A stretch of DNA of 64,000 nucleotides from an uncultured Porphyromonadaceae bacterium (GTDB taxonomy: Bacteria > Bacteroidota > Bacteroidia > Bacteroidales > Muribaculaceae), in assembly GCA_947177185.1 (NCBI GenBank), contig CAMWTJ010000005.1, positions 1 through 64,000 on the forward strand, read 5' to 3'. The notes beneath the pieces are model-generated. The model searched no databases. It was not told the origin of the DNA and worked only from the letters and a program-made list of their open reading frames with translations. The position numbers and the translations under genes were made by a program. Positions 1-9,623 of the stretch are shown piece after piece; the first letter of the stretch is position 1, and every line of letters starts with the position of its first letter.

Positions 1-7
1 CCTATCC

Positions 8-50
8 GAGCCCCGGACCTCCGCAAGGAAGCCCGGGGCTCTTTCTTTTT
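8..50 (+). terminator. Rho-independent terminator of an upstream gene
   Basis: A perfect 9-bp stem (GAGCCCCGG at 8-16 pairing with CCGGGGCTC at 33-41) is followed directly by a T-rich tract (TTTCTTTTT). It ends a plus-strand transcript from outside the window. The stretch from 51 to 138 holds nothing else I can name. Confidence 0.85.
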
Positions 51-138
51 ATGCCTGCGGAAGCATGTGTGCGATGTGAGCAGCGCCTTAAGATGCATTA
101 TTTAACAGATTTTTATTAATGCACTCTGAGAATTTTAC

Positions 139-146
139 TACCTTTG
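139..146 (+). promoter_or_regulatory. Bacteroidetes -7 element for glyS
   Basis: TACCTTTG matches the Bacteroidetes sigma-ABfr -7 consensus TAnnTTTG and lies 30 nt before the glyS ATG. No good -33 TTTG is visible at the expected spacing. Confidence 0.6.
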
Positions 147-175
147 TAACCTGAATATTCAATTGAATCAAATAT

Positions 176-1720
176 ATGGCACAACAAGACGACGTGTTCA
201 AGAAAATCGTTTCCCATGCCAAGGAATACGGTTTTGTTTTCCAAAGTTCTGAAATATACGATGGCCTCTCGGCTGTTTATGACTATGGTCAGAACGGCGT
301 GGAGCTTAAAAACAATATCAAGCGTTACTGGTGGGAGGCGATGACCCTTCTGCATGAGAATATCGTGGGCATTGATTCCGCTATCTTCATGCATCCGACT
401 ATCTGGAAGGCATCCGGCCATGTGGACGCGTTCAACGACCCGCTGATCGACAACCGCGACAGCAAGAAGCGCTATCGCGCCGATGTGCTCATTGAGGAGC
501 AGATTGCAAAGTACGACGAAAAAATCAACAAGGAGGTGGCAAAGGCGCGCAAGCGCTTCGGCGATAGCTTCGACGAGGCAATGTTCGTGCAGACCAACGG
601 CCGCGTGGCCGACATAGCTGCCCGCCGCGACGCACTGCATGAGCGCTTCGCAGAAGCTATGAACGCCGGCAACCTGGAGGAACTACGACAGATTATCGTG
701 GACGAAGAAATCGTATGTCCGATCAGCGGCACTCGCAACTGGACGGAGGTGCGCCAGTTCAACCTTATGTTCAAGACGGAGATGGGCTCTACGGCCGACG
801 GTGCTATGACGGTGTATCTGCGTCCTGAAACCGCACAGGGCATATTCGTGAACTATCTCAACGTGCAGAAGACGGGCCGTATGCGTCTGCCTTTCGGCAT
901 CGCGCAGATAGGCAAGGCCTTCCGAAATGAAATTGTGGCCCGCCAGTTTATTTTCCGTATGCGTGAGTTCGAGCAGATGGAGATGCAGTTCTTCGTGCAG
1001 CCCGGTCGCGAAATGGAGTATTTCGCATACTGGAAGGAGCAGCGTCTGCGCTGGCACAAGGCCCTCGGTCTTGGCGACGAGAAGTACCGCTATCACGACC
1101 ACGAGAAGCTCGCCCACTACGCCAATGCGGCCACGGATATCGAGTTCCGCATGCCTTTCGGATTCAAGGAGGTTGAGGGCATACACTCGCGCACCAATTT
1201 CGACCTCTCGCAGCACGAGAAATTCTCCGGCAAGAAGATACAGTATTTCGACCCCGAGCGTAACGAGAGCTACACACCGTATGTGATTGAAACGTCGATT
1301 GGCGTGGACCGCATGTTCCTGAGCGTGCTTTGCTCAAGCTATGAGGAGCAGGCTCTCGAAGGCGGCGACACCCGCGTGGTGCTGCACCTGCCCGAGGCAC
1401 TTGCGCCCGTGAAATGCGCGGTAATGCCCTTGGTCAAGAAAGACGGCCTTCCCGAAAAAGCACGCGAGATAGTGAACGACCTCAAGTTCGATTTCGCAAC
1501 GCACTACGACGAAAAAGACAGCATCGGCAAGCGCTATCGCCGCCAGGATGCCATCGGCACGCCGTTCTGCATCACGGTGGACCATCAGACTCTCGAGGAC
1601 GGCACCGTGACACTGCGCGAACGCGACAGCATGCAGCAGCAGCGCGTGGCCATCGCCGACCTGCACCGTCTGATTCACGACCGCGTGAGTCTCAACTCGC
1701 TGCTGCGCAAGCTCGGCTAA
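176..1720 (+). CDS. glyS: Glycine--tRNA ligase, single-chain class II (alpha2) type
   Basis: This cytoplasmic enzyme charges tRNA-Gly. The 514-residue chain is the normal length for the dimeric GRS1-type synthetase rather than the split GlyQ/GlyS form. The N-terminal half has the conserved SAVYDYG and ELKNNI segments. The class II core includes LRPETAQGIFVNY (motif 2 region), FRMREFEQMEMQ, and a motif 3 region ending in SIGVDRMFL. The C-terminal anticodon-binding domain starts near residue 410 and includes a DDKDSIGKRYRRQD-like segment (here YDEKDSIGKRYR). The start follows a recognisable promoter by 30 nt. The lemA-like gene follows after 25 nt, so co-transcription is possible. The identification is firm. 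Confidence 0.97.
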   Translation: MAQQDDVFKKIVSHAKEYGFVFQSSEIYDGLSAVYDYGQNGVELKNNIKRYWWEAMTLLHENIVGIDSAIFMHPTIWKASGHVDAFNDPLIDNRDSKKRYRADVLIEEQIAKYDEKINKEVAKARKRFGDSFDEAMFVQTNGRVADIAARRDALHERFAEAMNAGNLEELRQIIVDEEIVCPISGTRNWTEVRQFNLMFKTEMGSTADGAMTVYLRPETAQGIFVNYLNVQKTGRMRLPFGIAQIGKAFRNEIVARQFIFRMREFEQMEMQFFVQPGREMEYFAYWKEQRLRWHKALGLGDEKYRYHDHEKLAHYANAATDIEFRMPFGFKEVEGIHSRTNFDLSQHEKFSGKKIQYFDPERNESYTPYVIETSIGVDRMFLSVLCSSYEEQALEGGDTRVVLHLPEALAPVKCAVMPLVKKDGLPEKAREIVNDLKFDFATHYDEKDSIGKRYRRQDAIGTPFCITVDHQTLEDGTVTLRERDSMQQQRVAIADLHRLIHDRVSLNSLLRKLG

Positions 1721-1745
1721 TCTCTCCACTCATCAAACTAAAGAA

Positions 1746-2354
1746 ATGAAAAAGTCCTCTATTATCATTGTCGTCGTACTCCTTGTGGCCATCTGCGGCT
1801 TCGGATGGAGTGCCTACAACAAGCTGGTGACTCTCGACCAGGATGTGGAAGCAGCCTGGGCTAAAGTCGAGGTGCAGTATCAGCGCCGCCTCGATTTGAT
1901 TCCTAACCTTGTGGAAACGGTCAAGGGCTATGCCGCACACGAAAGCGAAACGCTTGAAAGCGTAACCCGTGCGCGTGCCGGCTTGAGCGATGCCTACAAT
2001 ACGGCCGACAGCCTCAAGAGCGCTGCCGCCACAGGTGCCGCGCAGGCTTTCGAAAGCTACAATGCCGCGCAGAGCTCGCTGAACCGCGCGCTGAATCTGT
2101 ACGTGAACGCCGTGCGCGAGGCCTATCCCGACCTGAAGGCCAATGAAAATTTCAAAGACCTCCAGACCCAGCTTGAAGGTACCGAAAACCGTATCGCTAC
2201 CGAACGCGGCCGATATACCGAGGTGGTCAAGGAATACAATGTGGCCATACGCCGCTTTCCCCGCAACGTAGTGGCCGGCCTGTTCGGCTTTGATGCCAAA
2301 CCCCAGTTCCAGGCCGATGCCGCTGCGCAGTCGGCGCCTAAAGTACAGTTCTGA
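1746..2354 (+). CDS. lemA: LemA family protein
   Basis: A 202-residue protein with one N-terminal membrane helix (residues about 5-24). The LemA core follows: LDQDVEAAWAKVEVQYQRR, DLIPNLVETVKGYA and E..TLESVTRARAG, predicted to form a long helical bundle outside the membrane. LemA proteins are often encoded next to TPM/YgcG or HtpX proteins, and their biochemical role is unsettled. Here the partner differs: the stop codon overlaps the ATG of an FKBP lipoprotein gene by 1 nt (TGATG), implying translational coupling. The C-terminal tail after the conserved FGFDAKP-like segment is Ala/Gln-rich. Family assignment is secure; function is not known from sequence. Confidence 0.93.
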   Translation: MKKSSIIIVVVLLVAICGFGWSAYNKLVTLDQDVEAAWAKVEVQYQRRLDLIPNLVETVKGYAAHESETLESVTRARAGLSDAYNTADSLKSAAATGAAQAFESYNAAQSSLNRALNLYVNAVREAYPDLKANENFKDLQTQLEGTENRIATERGRYTEVVKEYNVAIRRFPRNVVAGLFGFDAKPQFQADAAAQSAPKVQF

Positions 2355-2911
2355 TGAAAAAAATACTGTTTTATGCTCTGGCTGCCGCAGCCGCCTGTAT
2401 GGGAGCAGCATGTACCGACGACGATGCCAAGACCACGTGGGAAGAATATGCCGACTGGCGCGAGGCCAACATAGCGTGGCTCGAGCAGCTGCACTCGCGC
2501 ACCAACGAAGACGGCACTCCCTTCTATGAGGTGGTGACGCCCTCGTGGTACAGCGGCGCCTATGTGCTGGTGCACCGCTTCGGCGAGCCGAACACCGACA
2601 ATCTGAAGCCGCTGTCCACGAGCACAGTCGACGTGATATATCAGGGCTTCAACTACCAGGGCGAGCGCTTTGACTCGTCGCTCACGCAGACAGCCTACGG
2701 ACGTCCGGGAGTGGCCCGCTTTGCGCTCAACGGCGTCATAGACGGCTGGACCGCCGCGTTTGAAACAATGCACGTGGGCGACAGCGCAGAGATAATCTGC
2801 CCTTACAACATGGCTTATGGCGAAACATACATGAGCTCACTGATTCAGCCGTATTCGGCGTTGCGCTTCAACGTGCGCCTGGTCGATATCTACGCTTACG
2901 AGAAGAAATAA
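2354..2911 (+). CDS. FKBP-type peptidyl-prolyl isomerase lipoprotein
   Basis: A 185-residue exported lipoprotein: positively charged N-terminus, hydrophobic stretch and lipobox GAAC (Cys20). The C-terminal half resembles the FKBP fold, with STVDVIYQGF, GERFDSS, FALNGVIDGWTAAFETMHVGD and a YG segment before a final FNVRLVDIY strand. It would isomerise X-Pro bonds or chaperone envelope proteins, probably in the periplasm. The N-terminal region (residues 25-75) is typical of Bacteroidales-specific versions. It overlaps lemA by 1 nt. Several canonical active-site aromatic residues appear altered, so catalytic activity is less certain than the fold. Confidence 0.85.
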   Translation: MKKILFYALAAAAACMGAACTDDDAKTTWEEYADWREANIAWLEQLHSRTNEDGTPFYEVVTPSWYSGAYVLVHRFGEPNTDNLKPLSTSTVDVIYQGFNYQGERFDSSLTQTAYGRPGVARFALNGVIDGWTAAFETMHVGDSAEIICPYNMAYGETYMSSLIQPYSALRFNVRLVDIYAYEKK

Positions 2912-2921
2912 GAGCACGCAT

Positions 2922-2953
2922 TTTGCAGAGTTCGACAATTATTGTTAACTTTG
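2922..2953 (+). promoter_or_regulatory. Promoter of tRNA-Leu
   Basis: The -33 TTTG (2922-2925) and -7 TAACTTTG (2946-2953) are separated by exactly 20 nt, a consensus Bacteroidetes promoter. The tRNA begins 8 nt after the -7 box. It may also drive the TSCPD and yifB genes downstream. Confidence 0.8.
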
Positions 2954-2961
2954 CAGAAGCT

Positions 2962-3045
2962 GCCCGAATGGTGGAATGGTAGACACGAGGGACTTAAAAT
3001 CCCTTAGCTATTGCAGCTGTGCGGGTTCGAGTCCCGCTTCGGGCA
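2962..3045 (+). tRNA. tRNA-Leu (anticodon TAA)
   Basis: The acceptor stem GCCCGAA pairs with TTCGGGC, followed by discriminator A. The anticodon stem-loop GGGA-CTTAAAA-TCCC exposes TAA. A long variable arm (TAGCTATTGCAGCTG region) marks a class II tRNA, and the T-arm GCGGGTTCGAGTCCCGC is perfect. CCA is not encoded. The length is 84 nt. Confidence 0.95.
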
Positions 3046-3078
3046 CATTTCCACTCAATTTTCAGAAACCACATTATC

Positions 3079-3336
3079 ATGCATCACGCATATACAACGC
3101 GCGGCACCTGTAGCCGTCTGATAGAATTTGATATTGACGACACGGGCATAGTCCGCAATGTGCGTTTCACCGGCGGCTGCCACGGCAACCTGCAGGGCAT
3201 AGCCGCCTTGGTAGAAGGGCAGCCGGCCGCCGAGGTGGCAGCCCGTCTGCGCGGCATACGCTGCGGCTCAAAACCCACCTCGTGCCCCGACCAGTTTGCC
3301 ACGGCTATTGAGCTGGCCCAATCCGAAAACAGCTGA
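3079..3336 (+). CDS. TIGR03905-family TSCPD domain protein
   Basis: A small 85-residue cytoplasmic protein with the TSCPD pattern: YTTRGTCSRLIEFD, VRFTGGCHGNLQGI, LVEG and a final cysteine-containing segment (IRCGSKPTSCPDQ). The family resembles the C-terminal domain of class II ribonucleotide reductases and has four conserved cysteines here (Cys in GTCS, GGC, RCG, SCPD) that could bind metal. Its function is unknown. The tracked ORF starts inside tRNA-Leu; I use the internal ATG at 3079, which gives the family-typical length. yifB follows after 6 nt, suggesting one transcript. Confidence 0.9.
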   Translation: MHHAYTTRGTCSRLIEFDIDDTGIVRNVRFTGGCHGNLQGIAALVEGQPAAEVAARLRGIRCGSKPTSCPDQFATAIELAQSENS

Positions 3337-3342
3337 TAGGGC

Positions 3343-4905
3343 ATGCTTGTAAAGACCTTCGGTGCGGCAGTACAGGGCATTGACGCCATCCTCGTCACTG
3401 TCGAGGTCGCTGTCAACCGCGGGTATCAGTATGTTATAGTCGGGCTTGCCGACACCGCGGTCAAGGAAAGCCGCGAGCGGGTGCGCCTCGCGCTGCAGAG
3501 TTGCGGCCGCGAGCTTCCCCGCCACAATGTGGTGATAAACCTTTCGCCTGCCGATGTGCGCAAGGAGGGTTCGTTCTACGACCTTCCCATAGCGGTGGCG
3601 CTAATGGCCGGCGCCGAGAAAATCAATGCTCCCGAACTCGACCGTTATGTGCTGATGGGTGAGCTTTCGCTCGACGGCACGGTGCTGCCCATACGCGGTG
3701 CGCTGCCTATGGCCATAGCCGCACGTGCCGCCGGCATGAAGGGCATGATATTGCCCAAAGAGAACGCCACCGAGGCGGCCGTGGTCAATAATCTTGAGGT
3801 GTATGGCGTGGACAATCTGGCGCAGGTGCTCGCTTTCCTGGAAGGCAAAGTCAACATAGAGCCCACGGTGGTGAACACACGCGAGGAATTCTCGCGCGAG
3901 GCCGGCAATTTCGAATTCGACTTTTCCGAGGTGCGCGGACAGGAAAACGTCAAGCGCGCTTTCGAGGTGGCATGCGCAGGCGGCCACAACATACTGCTCG
4001 TAGGCCCTCCGGGCTCCGGCAAGTCGATGATGGCCAAGCGTCTGCCGTCGATTATGCCGCCGCTCACCCTGGCCGAAGCTCTCGAAACCACCAAGATACA
4101 CTCCGTGGCCGGGCGTCTGCGCAACGGCTCGCGCCTTATGACACGCCGCCCGTTCCGCGCCCCGCACCACACGATATCGCCCGTGGCCCTTGTAGGAGGC
4201 GGCTCCAATCCCATCCCCGGCGAAATCTCGCTCGCCCACAACGGCGTGCTTTTTCTCGACGAATTTCCCGAATTCAGCCGCTCGGTGCTTGAGGTGATGC
4301 GTCAGCCGCTTGAAGACAGGGTGATAAGCGTGTCGCGCGCCCGGTATAGGGTGGACTATCCCGCATCTTTCATGCTTGTGGCATCGATGAACCCGTGCTC
4401 GTGCGGCTATTACAACCATCCCACCAAGGAGTGCACCTGCGCGCCCGGGCAGGTGGGCAAATATCTCAACCGCATATCCGGGCCGCTGCTCGACCGCATA
4501 GACATACAGGTAGAGATACTGCCGGTGCCCTTCGAGCGCTTGTCAGAGCCCGCCAGCGGCGAGGACAGCTCGGCGATATGCCAACGCGTGGTGCGCGCGC
4601 GGAGCGTGCAGGCTGAGCGTTTCCGCGACACAAGCGGTGTGCACTGCAACGCGCAGATGACACCCCGCCTCATGCAGCGCTACTGCAGCCTCGACGAGCC
4701 GTCACGCCGTCTTCTTGAAACGGCCATGCAGAAATACGACATGAGCGCCCGCGCCTACGACCGCATACTCAAAGTGGCCCGCACCATAGCCGACCTCGAC
4801 GGCTCCGCGGCTATTACAGCCGCCCATATGAGCGAGGCGGTGAACTACCGCAACCTCGACCGCGGTAGCTGGGGCACGACGACCGTGGCGAAACAGCCAT
4901 GCTGA
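3343..4905 (+). CDS. YifB family Mg-chelatase-like AAA ATPase
   Basis: A 520-residue cytoplasmic protein. It has an N-terminal Lon-substrate-like (ChlI) domain (residues 1-170, MLVKTFGAAVQGIDA, VNLSPADVRKEGSFYDL-like), then an AAA+ module with Walker A GPPGSGKS (near residue 225), Walker B GVLFLDEFPEF, and a C-terminal helical lid. A MNPCSCGYYNHP.KECTC segment carries cysteines that may bind zinc. Family members (YifB/ComM) act in DNA metabolism; E. coli ComM is a hexameric branch-migration helicase needed for integrating transformed DNA. Length and motifs are complete. It sits 6 nt after the TSCPD gene. Confidence 0.95.
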   Translation: MLVKTFGAAVQGIDAILVTVEVAVNRGYQYVIVGLADTAVKESRERVRLALQSCGRELPRHNVVINLSPADVRKEGSFYDLPIAVALMAGAEKINAPELDRYVLMGELSLDGTVLPIRGALPMAIAARAAGMKGMILPKENATEAAVVNNLEVYGVDNLAQVLAFLEGKVNIEPTVVNTREEFSREAGNFEFDFSEVRGQENVKRAFEVACAGGHNILLVGPPGSGKSMMAKRLPSIMPPLTLAEALETTKIHSVAGRLRNGSRLMTRRPFRAPHHTISPVALVGGGSNPIPGEISLAHNGVLFLDEFPEFSRSVLEVMRQPLEDRVISVSRARYRVDYPASFMLVASMNPCSCGYYNHPTKECTCAPGQVGKYLNRISGPLLDRIDIQVEILPVPFERLSEPASGEDSSAICQRVVRARSVQAERFRDTSGVHCNAQMTPRLMQRYCSLDEPSRRLLETAMQKYDMSARAYDRILKVARTIADLDGSAAITAAHMSEAVNYRNLDRGSWGTTTVAKQPC

Positions 4906-4983
4906 ATACTCTTCACCCATGCCTGAAAAATCGGGGGCGCCATGCGGTTTATCACGTTTTTTGAAAAAAATATCGGGCGGGGT

Positions 4984-5015
4984 ATTGCGTAATTCAGAAA
5001 AGAGTTGTAACTTTG
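4984..5015 (+). promoter_or_regulatory. Promoter of tRNA-His
   Basis: The -33-like ATTG (4984-4987) and -7 TAACTTTG (5008-5015) are separated by 20 nt. The tRNA starts 18 nt after the -7 box. The spacer between yifB and this promoter shows nothing else. Confidence 0.75.
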
Positions 5016-5033
5016 CACCGCAATAGCGAAATG

Positions 5034-5107
<74 letters not shown>

Positions 5108-5123
5108 CTAAAGAAGAAAAACG

Positions 5124-5131
5124 TAACTTTG
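5124..5131 (+). promoter_or_regulatory. -7 element for the TIGR02757 gene
   Basis: A second TAACTTTG lies 16 nt after the tRNA-His gene, giving the next gene its own start of transcription about 65 nt before its ATG. Confidence 0.6.
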
Positions 5132-5202
5132 CAAAACAAATCAATGCGCGACGTGATGTCGGGCATTGTTTTTTTATTATTCTGCCTGAAAACAACCCTA
5201 TT

Positions 5203-5970
5203 ATGACAAAAGATATAGAAGAACTCCTGCGGACCGAGGCCGCGCGCCTTAACTCGCCGGCATTTGTGGCCGACGACCCCGTGCAGTTTCCCCGCCGCTT
5301 TTCCGAGCAGCGCGATGTGGAAGCCGCATCGCTGCTCTGCGCCACCATAGCGTGGGGCAACCGCACCATGATATGCCGTAACTGCGAGCGCATGATGGGG
5401 CTGCTGGAGTGGCAGCCTTATGCCTATATCATGGACGAAGGCTACGAAACTCTGCCCGACGGCAATGTGCACCGTACGTTTTTCAACTCCAATCTGAAGC
5501 ACTATCTGCGCGGCCTGCGGCGTGTATTCGCCCGCTACGGGAGCGTGGAGGGGCTGGTGCGCGCCAAAGGCGTGGCCGACGAAGCCGCGCCGGCATGGGC
5601 ACTCGCCCGCGAGCTCAACCGCGAGCTGTGCGAGGCCAACGACGGTCGTGCCGATTCGCGCTGTCTGCCGCAGAACCTCGACAGCACTGCGCTCAAGCGC
5701 CTGAACATGGCGCTGCGCTGGCTCGTGAGGCGCGACGGCATAGTCGATATGGGCATATGGACGGCTCTTGACCCGAGTCAGCTGTACATACCGCTCGACG
5801 TGCATGTGGGCAACACTGCGCGCGACCTCGGCCTGCTCGCACGCCGCAGCAACGACCGCCGCGCCGTGGAGATGCTTACGGCCGAGCTGCGCGCGCTTGA
5901 GCCATCCGACCCCACGCTGTTTGACTACGCGCTGTTCGGCATCGGCGTCACGGCCCGGCACACAAAATAG
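5203..5970 (+). CDS. TIGR02757 family protein
   Basis: A 255-residue protein of a Bacteroidetes/Spirochaetes/Chlamydiae family of unknown function. Conserved features visible here are DPVQFPRRF, the E.ASLLCATIAWGNR segment, CERMMGLL, and the helical core LNMALRWLVRRD..VDMGIW...DPSQLYIPLDVHVGNTARDLGLL. The last part resembles the helix-hairpin/Asp arrangement of HhH-GPD DNA glycosylase-like folds, which hints at nucleic-acid binding, but this is inference. The tracked ORF begins inside tRNA-His. The ATG at 5203 is preferred because it follows the promoter at 5124 and gives the family length. Confidence 0.85.
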   Translation: MTKDIEELLRTEAARLNSPAFVADDPVQFPRRFSEQRDVEAASLLCATIAWGNRTMICRNCERMMGLLEWQPYAYIMDEGYETLPDGNVHRTFFNSNLKHYLRGLRRVFARYGSVEGLVRAKGVADEAAPAWALARELNRELCEANDGRADSRCLPQNLDSTALKRLNMALRWLVRRDGIVDMGIWTALDPSQLYIPLDVHVGNTARDLGLLARRSNDRRAVEMLTAELRALEPSDPTLFDYALFGIGVTARHTK

Positions 5971-5998
5971 CAGCCGCGCCTTGTGCAAAGCGCGGCTG
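5971..5998. terminator. Hairpin between convergent genes
   Basis: CAGCCGCGC (5971-5979) pairs perfectly with GCGCGGCTG (5990-5998) around a 10-nt loop, immediately after the stop of the TIGR02757 gene and 24 nt from the end of crcB. There is no T-run on the plus strand; on the minus strand the hairpin is followed by CTATTTTGT. Confidence 0.6.
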
Positions 5999-6021
5999 CA
6001 AGGTCGGTAAACCCCGCGAGG

Positions 6022-6393
6022 TCAGCGGATGAGAGCGCGGCCACTCCATACGAGCAGCACGCCGAGTACAATGCTCAGCACGAGATAGAGTGCGAACGTG
6101 GTCCAGTCGCCTTTGGAACCGAGCACCCACATGTCGTCGGCGAACGACGAGAACGTGGTGAAGCCTCCGCAGAAGCCGGTGATAAGAAGCACGTTTTCGC
6201 CGGGTGTCATTACGTGGGCTTTTTCCAGCAGGCCGAAAAACAGGCCTATGAGGAAGCATCCTATTATGTTTACCAGAAAAGTGCCCATCGGAAACGAGCC
6301 ATGAAACATGCCGGAGCACCATTTTCCTACAAGGTAGCGTCCGCAGGTGCCTACGAAACCGCCGCATCCGGCTATGAGCATTGCTTTGATCAT
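6022..6393 (-). CDS. crcB: Fluoride efflux channel CrcB/Fluc
   Basis: A 123-residue inner-membrane protein with four hydrophobic helices that exports fluoride as a dual-topology dimer. Signature segments are GGFVGTCGRYLVG near the N-terminus, GTFLVNIIGCFLIG (conserved Asn in TM2) and GFCGGFTTFSSFADD in TM3, which holds the Phe residues and the central Na+ site. The length is usual for the family. It lies 45 nt downstream of the RND pump gene on the same strand. I see no fluoride riboswitch in that gap. Confidence 0.95.
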   Translation of the reverse strand: MIKAMLIAGCGGFVGTCGRYLVGKWCSGMFHGSFPMGTFLVNIIGCFLIGLFFGLLEKAHVMTPGENVLLITGFCGGFTTFSSFADDMWVLGSKGDWTTFALYLVLSIVLGVLLVWSGRALIR

Positions 6394-6438
6394 TTTGGTA
6401 GAGAGTTATGAGGGGTTGTTGAAACGTGTCTTTGCTAT

Positions 6439-9400
6439 CTAAACATCCTTGTCGGCATTTTGTTCGGTGGCGGCGTCGAGTCCTTTGTCGCCGTGGAAGA
6501 ATCTGTCGAGGTGACGCTCCTTGAAGCGTTGCAGTATAATCCAGAAATTCGGTACGAACAGCGTGCCCACAACGGCGTTCACAGCCATGCCGAACACCAC
6601 CGCCGTGCCGAGGGCCACGCGGCTCGCGGCACCGGCGCCGGTGGCAAACAGCATGGGCAGCACACCGAACACAAACGCCAGCGCAGTCATCATGATGGGG
6701 CGGAAACGCACCTGCCCGGCATCCATGGCGGCTTTTGCTATGTCTTGTCCGGCTGCGCGGTAGTCGCGGGCGTATTCCACTATCAGGATGGCGTTTTTAG
6801 CCGACAGGCCCAGCAGCAGTATGATGCCTATCTGCGTGTAGATGCTGATGCTCTGGCCCATGAATATACAGCCGGTGACGGTGCCGAGTATGGCCGTAGG
6901 CATGGCAATGATTACGGCCACGGGGTCGGTCAGGCTCTCGTATTGTGCGGCCAGCACCAGCAGTGTTATCACGATGGCCAGAATCAGCACAAACGTTACG
7001 GTGGTGCCCGACTGCGTTTCCTGATAGGCCTCGCCGGTCCATGCATAGGAGTAGTTGGTGCCCACGGAGTTGTCGATTACCTGCTCCATGGCCTTTATCG
7101 CGTCCGACGAGCTTACGCCTTTGGCGGGAGTGGCCGTCAGAGAGGCCGTGGTGTACATGTTGTAGCGGCTGACGCTGGGAGCGCCGAACGAGGGCACTAT
7201 CTCGGAGAATGAGCCGAAAGGCACCATCTCGCCCGATGCATTGCGCACGCTGAGGTTCATGATGTCGGCTATGCGGGAGCGGGATGCGGCGTCGCCTTTG
7301 AGCGTGACCTGATACACGCGTCCGAACTCCACGAAATCGTTGACATAGCTGCCGCCCATGAAGGCCGACAGAGTGGCGTACACATCCTCGAGTGTGAGGC
7401 CGCGGAGTTTCACGCGGTCGCGGTCCACCTGCAGCGTGTACTGCGGCACGCTGCCCTCATACAGCGACGTCACATCCGCTATGGCCGGATTGCGGCGCGC
7501 TTCCTCCGTGATGTCGGCCAGCGCGCGGCGCATGGCTTCCGGGCCGCGGTTGCCGATGTCGAGAAGCTGCATCTCGAGTCCCGACGACATGCCGAGCCCC
7601 GGGATGGCGGGCGGGTTGAGGGCAAACACCACGGGCTCCTGCATCGACGCCCCTATGCGCCCGATTTCGGCTATCACATCCTGCACGTGCTCGCCGCGGG
7701 CCTTGCGCTCGTCCCAAGGCTTCAGGACCACGAACATGGAGCCCATGTTGCTGCCCGAGCCTCCGCCGAGAAAACTCTGGCCCGAAACAGAAATCACATT
7801 CTTTACGGCCGGAAGTTTCATCACGCTGTCGGTGAGCTGCGCCACGGCGCGGTCCGTGCGGTCGAGTGCGGCCCCGGTGGGCAGCTGCACCGACGCTATG
7901 CAATAGCCCATGTCTTCCGCCGGGATGTAGGACGTGGGCCAGCGCAAGAAGCCCCAGAACGCGGCTCCCGTGAGCAGAAAATACAGCAGCACGGCCACCC
8001 ACGGCTTGCGCACGAAGTGGCCCACGGTCTTCATGTACGCAGCGTTGGCGGATGCCTCGCCTTTCCGCCACCAGCAGAACAGGAAGAAGCGCGGAGTGGC
8101 AGGAGCAGGCTTCAGGAACAGCGCGCACATGGCCGGAGTGAACGTGAGCGCGTTGAATCCCGAGAACGCGGTGCTGATGGCTATGGTGAGAGCGAACTGC
8201 TTGTAGAGCTCGCCCGTGATGCCGCTCACCAGGGCCGTGGGTATGAACACCGACAGCAGCACGAGCACCTCGCCCACCACAGGCCCCTGAAGCTCCGACA
8301 TGGCTTTTTCCGCAGCCTGGCGTGGGTTGAGGGTGCCCTTGTCGAGCAGGCGCGAGCAGTCTTCGACCACGACTATGGCGTCGTCGACCACAATGGCCAC
8401 TGCGAGCACCATGCCGAAAAGGGTGAGTGTGTTGATGCTGAATCCGGCCAGTTTCATGACCGCGAAAGTGGCTATGAGCGACACCGGGATAGTGAGCATA
8501 GGTATGATCACCGCACGCCAGCTCTGCAAAAACAGCAGAATCACAATCATTACTATGAGAGTGGTTTCGAGAAGCGTCACGAGCAGGTCGTCGATGGATT
8601 CGGTCACAAAGTCGGTAGAGTTGAGCAGCACGCGATAGTGCACGCCTTCCGGGAAATACTCGGCGAGTTCGTCGAGTTTTTTCTGCACTCCTTTCACCAC
8701 ATCGAGGGCGTTGGCTCCGGGCAGCTGGTATATGCCTATGAGCGCCGCCTGGCCGCCGTTCACCCTCGCCACCTGAGAGTAGCTTTGGCTACCGAGCTCT
8801 ATGCGCGCCACATCGCGCAGCCGCAGCACCGAGCCGTCGGCGCCCGTGCGCAGCACTATGTTGCCGAACGCATCGGGGCTGCTCAGGCGCCCCGGCGTGG
8901 TGATGGTGTACTCAAACGCCTGCCCGGGTTCGGCCGGCGAACTGCCCACGGAGCCGGCCGACACCTGCATGTTCTGCGACTGCACGGCGGCCTGGATGTC
9001 CTGCACGGTGACTTCGCGCACGCGCATTTTCTCCGGGTCGAGCCACAGGCGCATGCTGTAGGCGCCTCCGCCGAAAGCTCCCACGCCGCCCACGCCGGGC
9101 ACACGCGACAGTTCGTCCGTAAGGTTGATGTTGGCGTAGTTGGTGAGGTATAGGGCGTCGTAGCGCTCGGGGTCGTCGCTTTCGAGCGCGGCGAAGAGTA
9201 TTATGTTTGACGACTCGCTCATCACCGACACACCCTGCTGCTTTACCGCTTCCGGCAGCTGCGGGTCGGCGAGAGCCACGCGGTTTTGCACCTTCACAGC
9301 GGCCTCGTCGATGTCGGTGCCGTTTTCAAAAGTGATGGTGAGGCCATAGGAGCCGTCGGCGCCGCAGTCGCTGCTCATGTACATCATGCCTTCCACGCCG

Positions 9401-9612
9401 TTGACCTGCTGCTCGAGCGGCACGGCCACGGTTTTTGCCACGGTTTCGGCGTCGGCTCCCGGATAAGAGGCCGAAACACGCACTGTGGGCGGGGTGATGT
9501 CGGGGTACTGCGACACGGGCAGCGTGCCTATGGTGAGTGCGCCGGCGAGCAGCATGACCACAGCGAGCACAATGGCCAGGATGGGTCTTTCAATAAAGAA
9601 TCTGGAGAACAT
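6439..9612 (-). CDS. RND efflux pump, inner-membrane subunit (HAE1, AcrB/MexB type)
   Basis: A 1057-residue inner-membrane proton/drug antiporter that captures hydrophobic compounds and passes them to the adaptor and outer-membrane channel. The start [17 protein letters not shown] is typical of HAE1 pumps, followed by porter-domain text ([47 protein letters not shown]-like) and TM4 with the proton-relay pair in [11 protein letters not shown]. Both halves of the duplicated 12-TM architecture are present and the length is standard. It is the last gene of OMF-adaptor-pump, 11 nt after the adaptor. Substrates cannot be predicted. Confidence 0.96.
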   Translation of the reverse strand: MFSRFFIERPILAIVLAVVMLLAGALTIGTLPVSQYPDITPPTVRVSASYPGADAETVAKTVAVPLEQQVNGVEGMMYMSSDCGADGSYGLTITFENGTDIDEAAVKVQNRVALADPQLPEAVKQQGVSVMSESSNIILFAALESDDPERYDALYLTNYANINLTDELSRVPGVGGVGAFGGGAYSMRLWLDPEKMRVREVTVQDIQAAVQSQNMQVSAGSVGSSPAEPGQAFEYTITTPGRLSSPDAFGNIVLRTGADGSVLRLRDVARIELGSQSYSQVARVNGGQAALIGIYQLPGANALDVVKGVQKKLDELAEYFPEGVHYRVLLNSTDFVTESIDDLLVTLLETTLIVMIVILLFLQSWRAVIIPMLTIPVSLIATFAVMKLAGFSINTLTLFGMVLAVAIVVDDAIVVVEDCSRLLDKGTLNPRQAAEKAMSELQGPVVGEVLVLLSVFIPTALVSGITGELYKQFALTIAISTAFSGFNALTFTPAMCALFLKPAPATPRFFLFCWWRKGEASANAAYMKTVGHFVRKPWVAVLLYFLLTGAAFWGFLRWPTSYIPAEDMGYCIASVQLPTGAALDRTDRAVAQLTDSVMKLPAVKNVISVSGQSFLGGGSGSNMGSMFVVLKPWDERKARGEHVQDVIAEIGRIGASMQEPVVFALNPPAIPGLGMSSGLEMQLLDIGNRGPEAMRRALADITEEARRNPAIADVTSLYEGSVPQYTLQVDRDRVKLRGLTLEDVYATLSAFMGGSYVNDFVEFGRVYQVTLKGDAASRSRIADIMNLSVRNASGEMVPFGSFSEIVPSFGAPSVSRYNMYTTASLTATPAKGVSSSDAIKAMEQVIDNSVGTNYSYAWTGEAYQETQSGTTVTFVLILAIVITLLVLAAQYESLTDPVAVIIAMPTAILGTVTGCIFMGQSISIYTQIGIILLLGLSAKNAILIVEYARDYRAAGQDIAKAAMDAGQVRFRPIMMTALAFVFGVLPMLFATGAGAASRVALGTAVVFGMAVNAVVGTLFVPNFWIILQRFKERHLDRFFHGDKGLDAATEQNADKDV

Positions 9613-9623
9613 GGCGCGGCGTT

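Noticed and set aside
3019-3078. 5' extension of the TSCPD ORF into tRNA-Leu
   Set aside because: The first codons lie inside the tRNA; the internal ATG at 3079 gives the family-typical protein.
6394-6438. Fluoride riboswitch before crcB
   Set aside because: Only 45 nt to the upstream gene, with no GGCGAUGG-like start or pseudoknot.
7687-9153. 488-residue plus-strand ORF opposite the RND pump
   Set aside because: Antisense shadow without recognisable domain or promoter.
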